Shown here: positions 29,696 through 43,616 of the stretch, piece by piece
How the letters are laid out: each line of letters opens with the position of its first letter
Numbering within the stretch: position 1 is the first letter of the stretch
Assembly (NCBI GenBank): GCA_037043235.1
Contig: JAWRVZ010000030.1
Coordinates: forward strand, 3,990,001-4,054,000
DNA length: 64,000 bases
Direction of reading: 5' to 3'
Source of the DNA: Rhodeus uyekii
Taxonomy: Eukaryota; Chordata; Actinopteri; Cypriniformes; Acheilognathidae
Position numbers and translations under genes: made by a program
Notes under the pieces: generated by a model
Told to the model about the DNA's origin: nothing
The model's input: only the letters and a program-made list of their open reading frames with translations
The model's database searches: none

Positions 29696-31869
29696 CACGA
29701 AGATTAAAGTAGGTGGTTTTACCTTTTGACCAATACTAAACTAGACCGAAGTGACAGAACCCTGACAAATTTGCGCAACAGCAGCATATCTTAATTGCTC
29801 ATAGAAGAGTATGTATAAGCAGTAGCAAGTCCCATAGCAGCAATCTACAACTAGATAGAGGAAGTGTATTATATAAACTTCAGTTGGCTTGAGAAAGCCT
29901 AGCCTGAAAGTTTAAACTAGTTGTAAAAGCTTCAAGCTTGAAAAGTTTTGAGAGTTTAAACTTTAAAACATGTCGCTAACAAGATTTATTTGAAGATTTG
30001 AAAGAATAATAATGAATATTAAATATAAATCTAAAATAAACAACATTTACGTTGGTAATAAACATGAGTAAATTATTAATTGATCACAGAAGTGCTGCAG
30101 TACTTGGTTAGTGCACAAAATGGCATCTAGGGTACACGCATGGAGTTTTTTCATCATGAGGGATCATCGGTGTTGTAACGAAATACCAAAAAATAAATAA
30201 CAATGCTTTTTGATCCCCAAAGTGTTGGAAAATTGCAATTAATATATGCCTAATTTAATGGGATATTAAATTTTTTATTTTTCAGAAACCTGGAACCTAA
30301 TTCTGGTCTGAAGGAGATATATGTATATATAAAGCGTTTCTTCCTGTGAAATAAAAAAACTTAAATATTAGTATTTTTCAAATCATTCCTGCCAAGTACA
30401 ATGGGGAAAGTAATGCAGTTTTTTCTAATCTCAAGCAGTTTTCAGATTGAGGGAGCCGTCAAGCCGTCAAGGAGCCGTCAATCAAAATGGCACTAGCCAA
30501 TGAGAGCGAACCTTGTTAAGCCCCGCCCACACGTTAGGTTTGAGTCAGAAAGATGAACGTAAATTTGAGAATCGTAAACGAAAACTTTTAAAGCGAACAC
30601 GAAAACTCTGGCAGCGAAACCGCAGTTTAGGGAACTGTCAACAAAGAATGCAGTTTATTCGAAGACGATGTTAATTTTTTTGGTGTGAGGTTAGTTTTTT
30701 TCGTTCGTGGAGAGTATTTTTGTTCGTTTTCACTAATATTTCGTTCAATATTAATGGCACAATCTTAATTCCATATGTCTTCCCCATGCAAACACGAGCG
30801 AGAGTCAGAATTCGGCAATAAAGTACATAAATGAGCGCTATAAATAAACTTAGGCGCTTAGACGGTTATGCGTTGCCGCGAGTCCAGGAGGACGCGCGTT
30901 TAATCATCACTTACCTTCCCTATAGTATCATAGTGCTCAACAGCGAAAAGCCGTCGCCACGTAAAGACGAATGAGAGTCAGATTTTGGCCATATAAGTAC
31001 ATAAATCTTCAAGCAAACACGCTGCAGCGGTTACTTGATAATCGGAAACAATTTCCGTTTGATCATAAACTCTCTCACATAAATCTATTTTAGGAGATTA
31101 TGATCTCTCTCTCCAGCAATAATGGCGTCTTTGAAAAGCTTTGAGGCTTTGAATTGCAGCGCTCTGATTCGTTCAAACTTCAGTGCTCTCACTGACAGGG
31201 GTGCAATTTTGTGATATCATGTATGTAAAATAGAGAGATTTAACTTACTAATTAAAGTAAAAAATCGATTGTAGACCTGCAAGTTTTTTTTCAGGATTTA
31301 AAAAAAAAATGCATGCCCATTGGAATGGACATGTTCACACATACTGTATTGAAATGTATTATATATCAGGTGTAATGTTGTTATGTCACCAATAGATGGG
31401 GTGGACGCTCTATCTAAAATTCAGTTTTCACTTCATTAGTGAAAGTCTATGGAGATTTTATGATTTTAATCTTCAGTTTTATCAAAAATCATAAGTCTGA
31501 TCAGTCTGAAAAGGGATAGCAACTCAAGTCAGAACAGGTCTGAAGCCTGAGCAAAGTTTAGTGGTTGTAGCTTTAAAGCTCTAGGAGGAGATGCTTTTAG
31601 AATTTTAGGTAAGAATAATAATAATAATAACTAGATAGAGGAAGTTTATGATATAAACTTCAGTTGGCTTGAGAAAGCCTATCCTGAAAGTTAAATTTAT
31701 TTGTAAAAGCTTAAAAAGTTGTTTAAGTTTACAGATAGATAGATGGAAAGAATTAGATCTTGAGCATATATACACTTGTTAGTTATTGCTTTGCGTTGTT
31801 TCTAGGCAGTTACTAAGGTGTCGTTATGTTCTTTGATCATAATTTAATCTTTAATCAATTGATGATCAA

Positions 31870-32260
31870 TTTTGCTAGCAAGATTTAATGTTAATTATCT
31901 TGTTGATAGCAAGATTTAGTATGAATTCCGAAGTCATTAGCAACATTTAACATAAATAAGCATGTTGCTGGCAAGAATTAGCTGAATTAGCATATTGGTA
32001 GCAAGATTTATTGTTAATTAACAAGTTGCTATCAAGATTTAGCATGATCTAGCATGTCACTAGTGAGAATTTGCGTGATCTAGCATGTTGCTAGCAAGAT
32101 TTAACGTTAATTAACAAGACGCTATTGACATTTAGTGTGAACTAACATGTCGCTAGTGAGATTTGTTAATTCGTAGGTCGCTTGTGAGATTTAACATGAG
32201 TTAACATGTCACTGACGAGAATGAATGTTATTTAACAAGTCACTAGTGAGATTTAATGTT
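31870..32260 (+). repeat. Degenerate ~30-bp direct repeats within array unit
   Basis: Variants of gctagcaagatttaa and gttaattagcatgtt alternate roughly a dozen times with heavy divergence. A shorter version recurs in later units (for example 34495-34640, 37290-37440 and 39955-40110). Confidence 0.75.
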
Positions 32261-34919
32261 TTAAAGAACACAAAAGTCAGTTGACGCAGAGACTGGAGGT
32301 TATTGATGATTCAGCTGAACAGTGAGTGGTCTGAAATATCAAAGAATAATAATGAATATTAAATATAAATCTAAAATAAACAACATTTACATTGGTAATA
32401 AACATGAGTAAATTATTAATTGATTACAGAAGTGTTGCAATACTTGGTTAGTGCACAAATTGGCATCTAGGGTACATACATGGAGTTTTTTCATCAAGAG
32501 GGATCATCGGTGTTGTAACGAAATACCAAAAAATAAATAACAATGCTTTTTGATCCCCAAAGTGTTGGAAAATTGCAATTAGTTTATAAAAATGTTTACG
32601 GTTTAATTACATCCTTGGCTTTTAACGGTCAGTTTTCACTAATGTGAATAATACTTTGTTTTATTTCTATTTTAAAGATGCAATTAAGCATTATTAATAT
32701 AGTCTTGCCACTTTTAAAACAGACTGCAGTTACACTACATGTATATGGAGCCCTTTATACATTTATTTACTATATAAATGTGTGTATAGATAGATAGATA
32801 TGTATGTGTATATATATGTATATATGTGTGTGTGTGTGTATAAAGCCTTTCTTCATGTGAAATAAAATAACTTAAATATTAGTATTTCTTAAATCATTCC
32901 TGCACAATTACAATGGGGATAGTAATGCTGTTTTTTCTAATCTCAAGCAGTTTTCAGATTGAATCGATCTGCCATGTCAGACTTCAGTTCAACACAGATA
33001 AAGGAATCAACGCAATGTAATATTTGTATAAAGCCTTCCTCCATGGGAAACAAAATAACTTAAATATTAGTATTTTTTAAATAATTCCTGCTCATGTAAT
33101 GCAGCAGAGTAATGCAGTTTTTTTTAATCTCAAGCAGTTTACAGTTTGAATCGATCTGCCATCGTTTTTGCATCCTTTTAAATACCTTATTTCATTTATT
33201 GTTTAAGTGTTCACAAAACATCGATCTATCAGCGAATCTGCTCAGGAAGCGCGTTTGAACTCGAGAACAGGAGTCAGACTTTAGTTAAAAGCAGATATAA
33301 GAATTAACACAATGTAACTATATACTCAAGAATTAGTTATAAATAACTTTGACTGTTAGACGCTGCATTTGAAGAGAGTCAGCGCGCGCGCTGCTCAGGG
33401 AAGCCTTTTCCAATGTATATTGACTCACGAGCGAGAGTCAGAATTCGGCAATAAAGTACATAAATGAGCGCTATAAATAAACGTAGGTGCTTAGACGGTT
33501 ATGCTTTGGCGCGAGTCCAGGAGGACGCGCGTTTAAACTTCACTTACCTTCCCCATAGTAATGTACTCCGTTGCCGAGTAAAGACGAATGAGAGTCAGAA
33601 TTTGGCCATATAAGTGCATAAATCTTCAAGGAAACACGCTGCAGCGGTTACTTGATAATCGGAAACAATTTCCGTTTGATCATAAACTCTCTCACATAAA
33701 TCTATTTTAGGAGATTATGATCTCTCTCTCCAGCAGTAATGGCGTCTTTGAAAAGCTTTGAGGCTTTGAATTGCAGCGCTCTGATTCGTTCAAACTTCAG
33801 TGCTCTCACTGACAGGGGTGTAATTTTGTGATATTATGAATGTAAAATAGAGAGATTTAACTTACTAATTAAAGTAAAAAATCGATTGTAGACCTGCAAG
33901 TTTTTTTTCAGGATTTAAAAAAATAAAATGCATGCCCATTGGAATGGACATGTTCACACATACTGTATTGAAATGTATTATATATCAGGTGTAATGTTGT
34001 GATGTTACCAACAGATGGAGTGGACGCTCTATCTAAAATTCAGTTTTCACTTCATTAGTGAAAGTCTATGGAGATTTTATGACTTTAATCTTCAGTTTTA
34101 TCAAAAATCATAAGTCTGATCAGTCTGAAAAGGGATAGCAACTCAAGTCAGAACAGGTCTGAAGTCTGAGCAGAGTTTAGTGGTTGTAGCTTTAAAGCTC
34201 TAGGAGGAGATGCATTGAGAATTTTAGGTAAGAATAATAATAATAATAACTAGATAGAGGAAGTTTATGATATAAACTTCAGTTGGCTTGAGAAAGCCTA
34301 GCCTGAAAGTTAAATTTATTTGTAAAAGCTTAAAAAGTTTTGAAAGTTTACAGATGGATAGATGGAAAGAATTAGATCTTGAGCATATATACTCTTGTTA
34401 GTTATTGCCTTGCGTTGTTTCTAGGCAGTTACTAAGGTGTCGTTATGTTCTTTGATCATAATTTAATCTTTAATCAATTGATGATCAATTTTGCTAGCAA
34501 GATTTAATGTTAATTATCTTGTTGCTAGCAAGATTTAGTATGAATTCCGAAGTCATTAGCAACATTTAACATAAATAAGCATGTTGCTGGCAAGAATTTG
34601 CTGAATTAGCATATTGTTAGCAAGATTTATCGTTAATTAGCTTGAAAAGTTTTGAGAGTTTAAACTTAAAAATAAGTTATAATTATGCTTTTTGATCCTC
34701 AAAGTGTTGGAAAATTGTAATTAGTTTATAAAAATGTTTACGGTTTAATTACATCCTTGGCTTTTAACGGTCAGTTTTCACTAATGCAAAAAATACTTTG
34801 TTTAATTTCTATTTTAAAGCTGTAATTAAGCATTATTAGTATAGGCTAATCACTTTCAAAAGAGACTGCAGTTACACTGCATGTATATGTAGCCTTTTTA
34901 TATATACTAAATAGGTGTG

Positions 34920-34924
<5 letters not shown>

Positions 34925-34979
<55 letters not shown>

Positions 34980-34987
34980 GTATAGAG

Positions 34988-35027
<40 letters not shown>

Positions 35028-35028
35028 G
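34925..35028. repeat. (TA)n microsatellites in array unit
   Basis: Two TA runs separated by a TG/TA mixed segment. Equivalent runs occur at the same place in later units (37719-37834, 40386-40425) with different lengths, and a second set at 35177-35201, 37988-38006 and 40574-40611. Confidence 0.9.
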
Positions 35029-35167
35029 ATACTGTGAATAATACTTTGTTTTATTTCTATTTTAAAGCTGTAATTAAGCATTATTAATATAGGCTAATCA
35101 CTTTCAAAAGAGACTGCAGTTACACCACAGTTACACTATATGTAGCCTTTTATATATACGAAATAGA

Positions 35168-35208
<41 letters not shown>

Positions 35209-36887
35209 GGTACTGTGATACTGTGAATAATACTTTGTTTTATTTCTATTTTAAATATGTAATTAAGCATTATTTATGTAGTCTTACCACTTTCAAAACA
35301 GACAGCAGTTACACTGAATGTATATGGAGCCCTTTATATTTACAATATAAATGTAGATAGATATGCATGTATGTGTGTGAATAGATTTAGGCGCTATAAA
35401 TAAACGTAGGCGCTTAGGCGTGGACGCGCGAATGCGGGAGGACGCGCGTATATGGAGCCTCTAATACATACTTTTTAGATGTATATGTAAATCCTTCCTT
35501 CATGGGAAACAAACTTAAATATTAGTATTTTTAAAATAATTCCTGCTAAAGTACAATGAGGAGAGTAATGCAGTTTTTTCTAATCTCAAGCAGTTTTCAG
35601 ATTGACTCGATCTGCCATGTCAGACTTCAGTTCAACACGGCAATTATAGCAGATAAAGGAATCAACGCAATGTAATATTTGTATAAAGCCTTCCTCCATG
35701 GGAAACAAAATAACTTAAATATTAGTATTTTTTAAATAATTCCTGCTCATGTAATGCAGCAGAGTAATGCAGTTTTTTTTAATCTCAAGCAGTTTACAGT
35801 TTGAATCGATCTGCCATGTTTTTTGCATCCTTTAAAAATCTTATTTCATTTACTGTTTAAGTGTTCACAAAACATCGATCTATCAGCGAATCTGCTCAGG
35901 AAGCGCGTTTGAACTCGAGAACAGGAGTCAGACTTTAGTTAAAAGCAGATAAAAGAATTAACACAATGTAACTATATACTCAAGAATTAGTTATAAATAA
36001 CTTTGACTGTTAGACGCTGCATTTGAAGAGAGTCAGCGCGCGCGCTGCTCAGGGAAGCCTTTTCCAATGTATATTGACTCACGAGCGAGAGTCAGAATTC
36101 GGCAATAAAGTACATAAATGAGCGCTATAAATAAACGTAGGTGCTTAGACGGTTATGCTTTGGCGCGAGTCCAGGAGGACGCGCGTTTAAACTTCACCTA
36201 CCTTCCCCATAGTAATGTACTCCTTTGCCGAGTAAAGACGAATGAGAGTCAGAATTTGGCCATATAAGTGCATAAATCTTCAAGGAAACACGCTGCAGCG
36301 GTTACTTGATAATCGGAAACAATTTCCGTTTGATCATAAACTCTCTCACATAAATCTATTTTAGGAGATTATGATCTCTCTCTCCAGCAGTAATGGCGTC
36401 TTTGAAAAGCTTTGAGGCTTTGAATTGCAGCGCTCTGATTCGTTCAAACTTCAGTGCTCTCACTGACAGGGGTGTAATTTTGTGATATTATGAATGTAAA
36501 ATAGAGAGATTTAACTTACTAATTAAAGTAAAAAATCGATTGTAGACCTGCAAGTTTTTTTTCAGGATTTAAAAAAATAAAATGCATGCCCATTGGAATG
36601 GACATGTTCACACATACTGTATTGAAATGTATTATATATCAGGTGTAATGTTGTGATGTTACCAACAGATGGAGTGGACGCTCTATCTAAAATTCAGTTT
36701 TCACTTCATTAGTGAAAGTCTATGGAGATTTTATGACTTTAATCTTCAGTTTTATCAAAAATCATAAGTCTGATCAGTCTGAAAAGGGATAGCAACTCAA
36801 GTCAGAACAGGTCTGAAGTCTGAGCAGAGTTTAGTGGTTGTAGCTTTAAAGCTCTAGGAGGAGATGCATTGAGAATTTTAGGTAAGA

Positions 36888-36959
36888 AGAATAATAATAA
36901 TAATAATAATAATAATAAGTTTAGATACAATATCACTAAGTTGGCTTTCTCAAGCCAAC

Positions 36960-36996
<37 letters not shown>

Positions 36997-37040
36997 GTTT
37001 AGATACAATATCACTAAGTTGGCTTTCTCAAGCCAACTTA
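36888..37040 (+). repeat. (AAT)n plus hairpin module, 2 copies
   Basis: Each module has a run of AAT followed by agtttagatacaatatcact and the perfect hairpin aagttggctt-tctc-aagccaactt (10-bp stem, 4-nt loop). The hairpin includes the reverse complement of ggcttgagaaagcc, which sits a few dozen bases downstream in the array unit. Confidence 0.9.
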
Positions 37041-37713
37041 ATAACTAGATAGAGGAAGTTTATGATATAAACTTCAGTTGGCTTGAGAAAGCCTAGCCTG
37101 AAAGTTAAATTTATTTGTAAAAGCTTAAAAAGTTTTGAAAGTTTACAGATGGATAGATGGAAAGAATTAGATCTTGAGCATATATACTCTTGTTAGTTAT
37201 TGCCTTGCGTTGTTTCTAGGCAGTTACTAAGGTGTCGTTATGTTCTTTGATCATAATTTAATCTTTAATCAATTGATGATCAATTTTGCTAGCAAGATTT
37301 AATGTTAATTATCTTGTTGCTAGCAAGATTTAGTATGAATTCCGAAGTCATTAGCAACATTTAACATAAATAAGCATGTTGCTGGCAAGAATTTGCTGAA
37401 TTAGCATATTGTTAGCAAGATTTATCGTTAATTAGCTTGAAAAGTTTTGAGAGTTTAAACTTAAAAATAAGTTATAATTATGCTTTTTGATCCTCAAAGT
37501 GTTGGAAAATTGTAATTAGTTTATAAAAATGTTTACGGTTTAATTACATCCTTGGCTTTTAACGGTCAGTTTTCACTAATGCAAAAAATACTTTGTTTAA
37601 TTTCTATTTTAAAGCTGTAATTAAGCATTATTAGTATAGGCTAATCACTTTCAAAAGAGACTGCAGTTACACTGCATGTATATGTAGCCTTTTATATATA
37701 CTAAATAGATGTG

Positions 37714-37745
<32 letters not shown>

Positions 37746-37757
37746 ATATGTATAAAG

Positions 37758-37838
<81 letters not shown>

Positions 37839-40381
37839 ACTGTGAATAATACTTTGTTTTATTTCTATTTTAAAGCTGTAATTAAGCATTATTAATATAG
37901 GCTAATCACTTTCAAAAGAGACTGCAGTTACACCACAGTTACACTATATGTAGCCTTTTATATATACGAAATAGATGTGTGTGTATGTGTATATATATAT
38001 ATATATAAATAAATGGTACTGTGATACTGTGAATAATACTTTTTTTTATTTCTATTTTAAAGATGTAATTAAGCATTATTTATGTAGTCTTACCACTTTC
38101 AAAACAGACAGCAGTTACACTGAATGTATATGGAGCCCTTTATATTTACAATATAAATGTAGATAGATATGCATGTATGTGTGTGAATAGATTTAGGCGC
38201 TATAAATAAACGTAGGCGCTTAGGCGTGGACGCGCGAATGCGGGAGGACGCGCGTATATGGAGCCTCTAATACATACTTTTTAGATGTATATGTAAATCC
38301 TTCCTTCATGGGAAACAAACTTAAATATTAGTATTTTTAAAATAATTCCTGCTAAAGTACAATGAGGAGAGTAATGCAGTTTTTTTCTAATCTCAAGCAG
38401 TTTTCAGATTGACTCGATCTGCCATGTCAGACTTCAGTTCAACACGGCAATTATAGCAGATAAAGGAATCAACGCAATGTAATATTTGTATAAAGCCTTC
38501 CTCCATGGGAAACAAAATAACTTAAATATTAGTATTTTTTAAATAATTCCTGCTCATGTAATGCAGCAGAGTAATGCAGTTTTTTTTAATCTCAAGCAGT
38601 TTACAGTTTGAATCGATCTGCCATGTTTTTTGCATCCTTTAAAAATCTTATTTTATTTACTGTTTAAGTGTTCACAAAACATCGATCTATCAGCGAATCT
38701 GCTCAGGAAGCGCGTTTGAACTCGAGAACAGGAGTCAGACTTTAGTTAAAAGCAGATAAAAGAATTAACACAATGTAACTATATACTCAAGAATTAGTTA
38801 TAAATAACTTTGACTGTTAGACGCTGCATTTGAAGAGAGTCAGCGCGCGCGCTGCTCAGGGAAGCCTTTTCCAATGTATATTGACTCACGAGCGAGAGTC
38901 AGAATTCGGCAATAAAGTACATAAATGAGCGCTATAAATAAACGTAGGTGCTTAGACGGTTATGCTTTGGCGCGAGTCCAGGAGAGGACGCGCGTTTAAA
39001 CTTCACCTACCTTCCCCATAGTAATGTACTCCTTTGCCGAGTAAAGACGAATGAGAGTCAGAATTTGGCCATATAAGTGCATAAATCTTCAAGGAAACAC
39101 GCTGCAGCGGTTACTTGATAATCGGAAACAATTTCCGTTTGATCATAAACTCTCTCACATAAATCTATTTTAGGAGATTATGATCTCTCTCTCCAGCAGT
39201 AATGGCGTCTTTGAAAAGCTTTGAGGCTTTGAATTGCAGCGCTCTGATTCGTTCAAACTTCAGTGCTCTCACTGACAGGGGTGTAATTTTGTGATATTAT
39301 GAATGTAAAATAGAGAGATTTAACTTACTAATTAAAGTAAAAAATCGATTGTAGACCTGCAAGTTTTTTTTCAGGATTTAAAAAAATAAAATGCATGCCC
39401 ATTGGAATGGACATGTTCACACATACTGTATTGAAATGTATTATATATCAGGTGTAATGTTGTGATGTTACCAACAGATGGAGTGGACGCTCTATCTAAA
39501 ATTCAGTTTTCACTTCATTAGTGAAAGTCTATGGAGATTTTATGACTTTAATCTTCAGTTTTATCAAAAATCATAAGTCTGATCAGTCTGAAAAGGGATA
39601 GCAACTCAAGTCAGAACAGGTCTGAAGTCTGAGCAGAGTTTAGTGGTTGTAGCTTTAAAGCTCTAGGAGGAGATGCATTGAGAATTTTAGGTAAGAATAA
39701 TAATAATAATAACTAGATAGAGGAAGTTTATGATATAAACTTCAGTTGGCTTGAGAAAGCCTAGCCTGAAAGTTAAATTTATTTGTAAAAGCTTAAAAAG
39801 TTTTGAAAGTTTACAGATGGATAGATGGAAAGAATTAGATCTTGAGCATATATACTCTTGTTAGTTATTGCCTTGCGTTGTTTCTAGGCAGTTACTAAGG
39901 TGTCGTTATGTTCTTTGATCATAATTTAATCTTTAATCAATTGATGATCAATTTTGCTAGCAAGATTTAATGTTAATTATCTTGTTGCTAGCAAGATTTA
40001 GTATGAATTCTGAAGTCATTAGCAACATTTAACATAAATAAGCATGTTGCTGGCAAGAATTTGCTGAATTAGCATATTGTTAGCAAGATTTATCGTTAAT
40101 TAGCTTAAAAAGTTTTGAGAGTTTAAACTTAAAAATAAGTTATAATTATGCTTTTTGATCCCCAAAGTGCTGGAAAATTGTAATTAGTTTAAAAAAATGT
40201 TTACGGTTTAATTACATCCTTGGCTTTTAACGGTCAGTTTTCACTAATGCGAAAAATACTTTGTTTAATTTCTATTTTAAAGCTGTAATTAAGCATTATT
40301 AGTATAGGCTAATCACTTTCAAAAGAGACTGCAGTTACACTGCATGTATATGTAGCCTTTTATATATACTAAATAGATGTG

Positions 40382-40427
<46 letters not shown>

Positions 40428-40564
40428 ACTGTGAATAATACTTTGTTTTATTTCTATTTTAAAGCTGTAATTAAGCATTATTAATATAGGCTAATCACTT
40501 TCAAAAGAGACTGCAGTTACACCACAGTTACACTATATGTAGCCTTTTATATATACTAAATAGA

Positions 40565-40617
<53 letters not shown>

Positions 40618-40718
40618 GGTACTGCTATACTGTGAATAATACTTTGTTTTATTTCTATTTTAAAGATGTAATTAAGCATTATTTATGTAGTCTTACCACT
40701 TTCAAAACAGACATAAAT

Positions 40719-41931
40719 TAGGGATGAGCGAGTACAGCATTATCTGTATCTGTATCTGTATCTGTTAACCATATGAATTATCTGTATCTGTATCTGTACT
40801 CGGACTGGGCGTGGCCTAACCCGGAAATGGGCGGGATTTAACCAGGAAGTGGGCGGGACTGTACCTACTATGTTGTTTTTAATCATGCAATTGATTTGGG
40901 TCGATTAGAAATTGTTATATTTATTGCTGATTAGAAAACTATTTACATGACAGCATCAGCATTGAGCTTCATATCAAAGGTTTTGATCACAAGAACAAAC
41001 AAACTATATAAAATAAGTTTTGCAACAATGAATACAACACATGCGGTTGGAATTATGAAGAAAAATGTAATGAACAAGATTTTTCATTTAAACATAACTT
41101 TCTTTTTTTAACTTCTAATTTTTTATGATCAGTGTGATTTTTTTTAATTTCCACGCCAGGTATGCGTGTGTGTGAGTGAGTGAGTAAGAGAGAGAGAGAG
41201 AGAAAGAGAGAGACTGTGTGTTCTATGGATCAAATAGTCTGACGTTGTTTTTAAAATCTGCATTTATTATGTATGAAATACAGCAAGAAAGTGTCAGACA
41301 CTTAGTGCGTGAAGTTAAACACTCGTTAGAGCCAGCAGACGGTTAAAAAAAAAAAATCTCCGACAGGCAGAGACGCAACGACAGTCGCATACTACCGAGC
41401 AAACCCCACGTTTACCAGAACTATACTGGCTAATAAGCAAGTACTACAAACAAATTGAAATAAAAAACAAATCTAAAGCTGAAGAAACCCTAAACCATAG
41501 GTGTCAAACTCCCGGCCCGGCGTGTTATTATGTCCGGCCCGCGAGATCATTTTATTAATGGCCCGCGAGATGGCCCGCGCTCCAGCTACCGCGCCGAACA
41601 CTTCCTGTATTAATCAAGTCTAGCTTATGGCTTATGATGCTTCGCGCTCGCGCTACCACCCTGCCCTAAACGTTAACGGAAAAGACCCGCGAACCTGAGT
41701 GACCGAGAGAGAAAGACACCTGTTCTCGTCTCAGCGTTCTGTGTGAGAATGAGCAGGGCGGAGCAGCGGGACGAAGGAAATTTGCACGCAGACACTCAGC
41801 TGCCCAATGAGGATTTTTATTCAATCCGAGCACAGATAACGACTCGTTTTACTCGTATGATACTCGTACTCGGCAAAAGTGCATTATCCGTACCGGATAC
41901 TCGTTTCAGCCGAGTATCCGGCTCAACTCTA
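40719..41931. mobile_element. hAT element copy 2 (1213 bp) in the array
   Basis: Starts tagggatgagcgagtacagc, ends gtatccggctcaactcta, as in copy 1 at 9441-15979 and with no LTR insertions. Flanks are acataaat (40711-40718) and atgtaaat (41932-41939), an imperfect 8-bp duplication (6 of 8). Compared with other array units, sequence between the gacagcagttac and atgtaaatcc landmarks is missing, so a deletion accompanied or followed insertion. A 168-bp second hAT-like element is nested inside. Confidence 0.9.
41496..41663. mobile_element. Nested short hAT-like element (168 bp)
   Basis: Flanked by exact 8-bp duplication ccctaaac (41488-41495 and 41664-41671). Begins cataggtgtcaaactcccgg and ends ctaccaccctg. 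Copy 1 of the host element lacks it (ccctaaatgttaacgg near 15751-15765), giving an empty-site comparison. The gtgtcaaactc start and CCCGGCCCG-rich body resemble known fish hAT fragments. Confidence 0.85.
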
Positions 41932-43337
41932 ATGTAAATCCTTCCTTCATGGGAAACAAACTTAAATATTAGTATTTTTAAAATAATTCCTGCTAAAGTA
42001 CAATGAGGAGAGTAATGCAGTTTTTTCTAATCTCAAGCAGTTTTCAGATTGACTCGATCTGCCATGTCAGACTTCAGTTCAACACGGCAATTATAGCAGA
42101 TAAAGGAATAAACGCAATGTAATATTTGTATAAAGCCTTCCTCCATGGGAAACAAAATAACTTAAATATTAGTATTTTTTAAATAATTCCTGCTCATGTA
42201 ATGCAGCAGAGTAATGCAGTTTTTTTAATCTCATGCAGTTTACAGTTTGAAGCGATCTGCCATCGTTTTTGCATCCTTTTAAATACCTTATTTCATTTAT
42301 TGTTTAAGTGTTCACAAAACATCGATCTATCAGCGAATCTGCTCAGGAAACGCGTTTGAACTCGAGAACAGGAGTCAGACTTTAGTTAAAAGCAGATAAA
42401 AGAATTAACACAATGTAACTATATACTCAAGAATTAGTTATAAATAACTTTGACTGTTAGACGCTGCATTTGAAGAGAGTCAGCGCGCGCTGCTCAGGGA
42501 AGCCTTTTTACATGTGTCTTCCCCATGAACACACGAGCGAGAGTCAGAATTCGGCAATAAAGTACATAAATGAGCGCTATAAATAAACGCATGTGCTTAG
42601 ACGGTTATGCGTTGGCGCGAGTCCAGGAGGACGCGCGTTTAAACTTCACTTACCTTCCCCATAGTAATGTACTCCGTTGCCGAGTAAAGACGAATGAGAG
42701 TCAGAATTTGGCCATATAAGTGCATAAATCTTCAAGGAAACACGCTGCAGCGGTTACTTGATAATCGGAAACAATTTCCGTTTGATCATAAACTCTCTCA
42801 CATAAATCTATTTTAGGAGATTATGATCTCTCTCTCCAGCAGTAATGGCGTCTTTGAAAAGCTTTGAGGCTTTGAATTGCAGCGCTCTGATTCGTTCAAA
42901 CTTCAGTGCTCTCACTGACAGGGGTGTAATTTTGTGATATTATGAATGTAAAATAGAGAGATTTAACTTACTAATTAAAGTAAAAAATCGATTGTAGACC
43001 TGCAAGTTTTTTTTCAGGATTTAAAAAAATAAAATGCATGCCCATTGGAATGGACATGTTCACACATACTGTATTGAAATGTATTATATATCAGGTGTAA
43101 TGTTGTGATGTTACCAACAGATGGAGTGGACGCTCTATCTAAAATTCAGTTTTCACTTCATTAGTGAAAGTCTATGGAGATTTTATGACTTTAATCTTCA
43201 GTTTTATCAAAAATCATAAGTCTGATCAGTCTGAAAAGGGATAGCAACTCAAGTCAGAACAGGTCTGAAGTCTGAGCAGAGTTTAGTGGTTGTAGCTTTA
43301 ATGCTCTAGGAGGAGATGCATTGAGAATTTTAGGTAA

Positions 43338-43411
43338 GAAGAATAATAATAATAATAATAATAATAATAAGTTTAGATACAATATCACTAAGTTGGCTTT
43401 CTCAAGCCAAC

Positions 43412-43451
<40 letters not shown>

Positions 43452-43616
43452 GTTTAGATACAATATCACTAAGTTGGCTTTCTCAAGCCAACTTAATAAT
43501 AATAATAAGTTTAGATACAATATCACTAAGTTGGCTTTCTCAAGCCAACTTAATAATAATAATAATAATAAGTTTAGATACAATATCACTAAGTTGGCTT
43601 TCTCAAGCCAACTTAA
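43338..43616 (+). repeat. (AAT)n plus hairpin module, 4 copies
   Basis: Same module as at 36888-37040, now four times with AAT run lengths between about 4 and 12. It forms the right end of the tandem array; no unit follows. Translations across it (NNNN and KFRYNITKLAFSSQL) are repeat artefacts. Confidence 0.93.

Larger units (their letters stand above)
29830..43616 (+). repeat. Tandem array of 2.6-2.8-kb units, about 5 copies
   Basis: The landmark ggcgtctttgaaaagctttg occurs at 31124, 33741, 36395, 39204 and 42847. A second landmark, actagatagaggaagt, occurs at about 29850, 31630, 34249, 37044 and 39712. Spacings are about 2.6, 2.65, 2.8 and, after removing a 1.2-kb hAT insertion, 2.4 kb. 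The first unit is short (about 1.8 kb between landmarks). Units 3-5 are almost identical; unit 2 is more diverged and, with unit 1, carries a block (aaagaataataatgaatatt at 30000 and 32340) absent from the others. No protein is encoded. Each unit contains a GC-richer part with gcgctataaataaac, possibly promoter-like. Confidence 0.92.
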
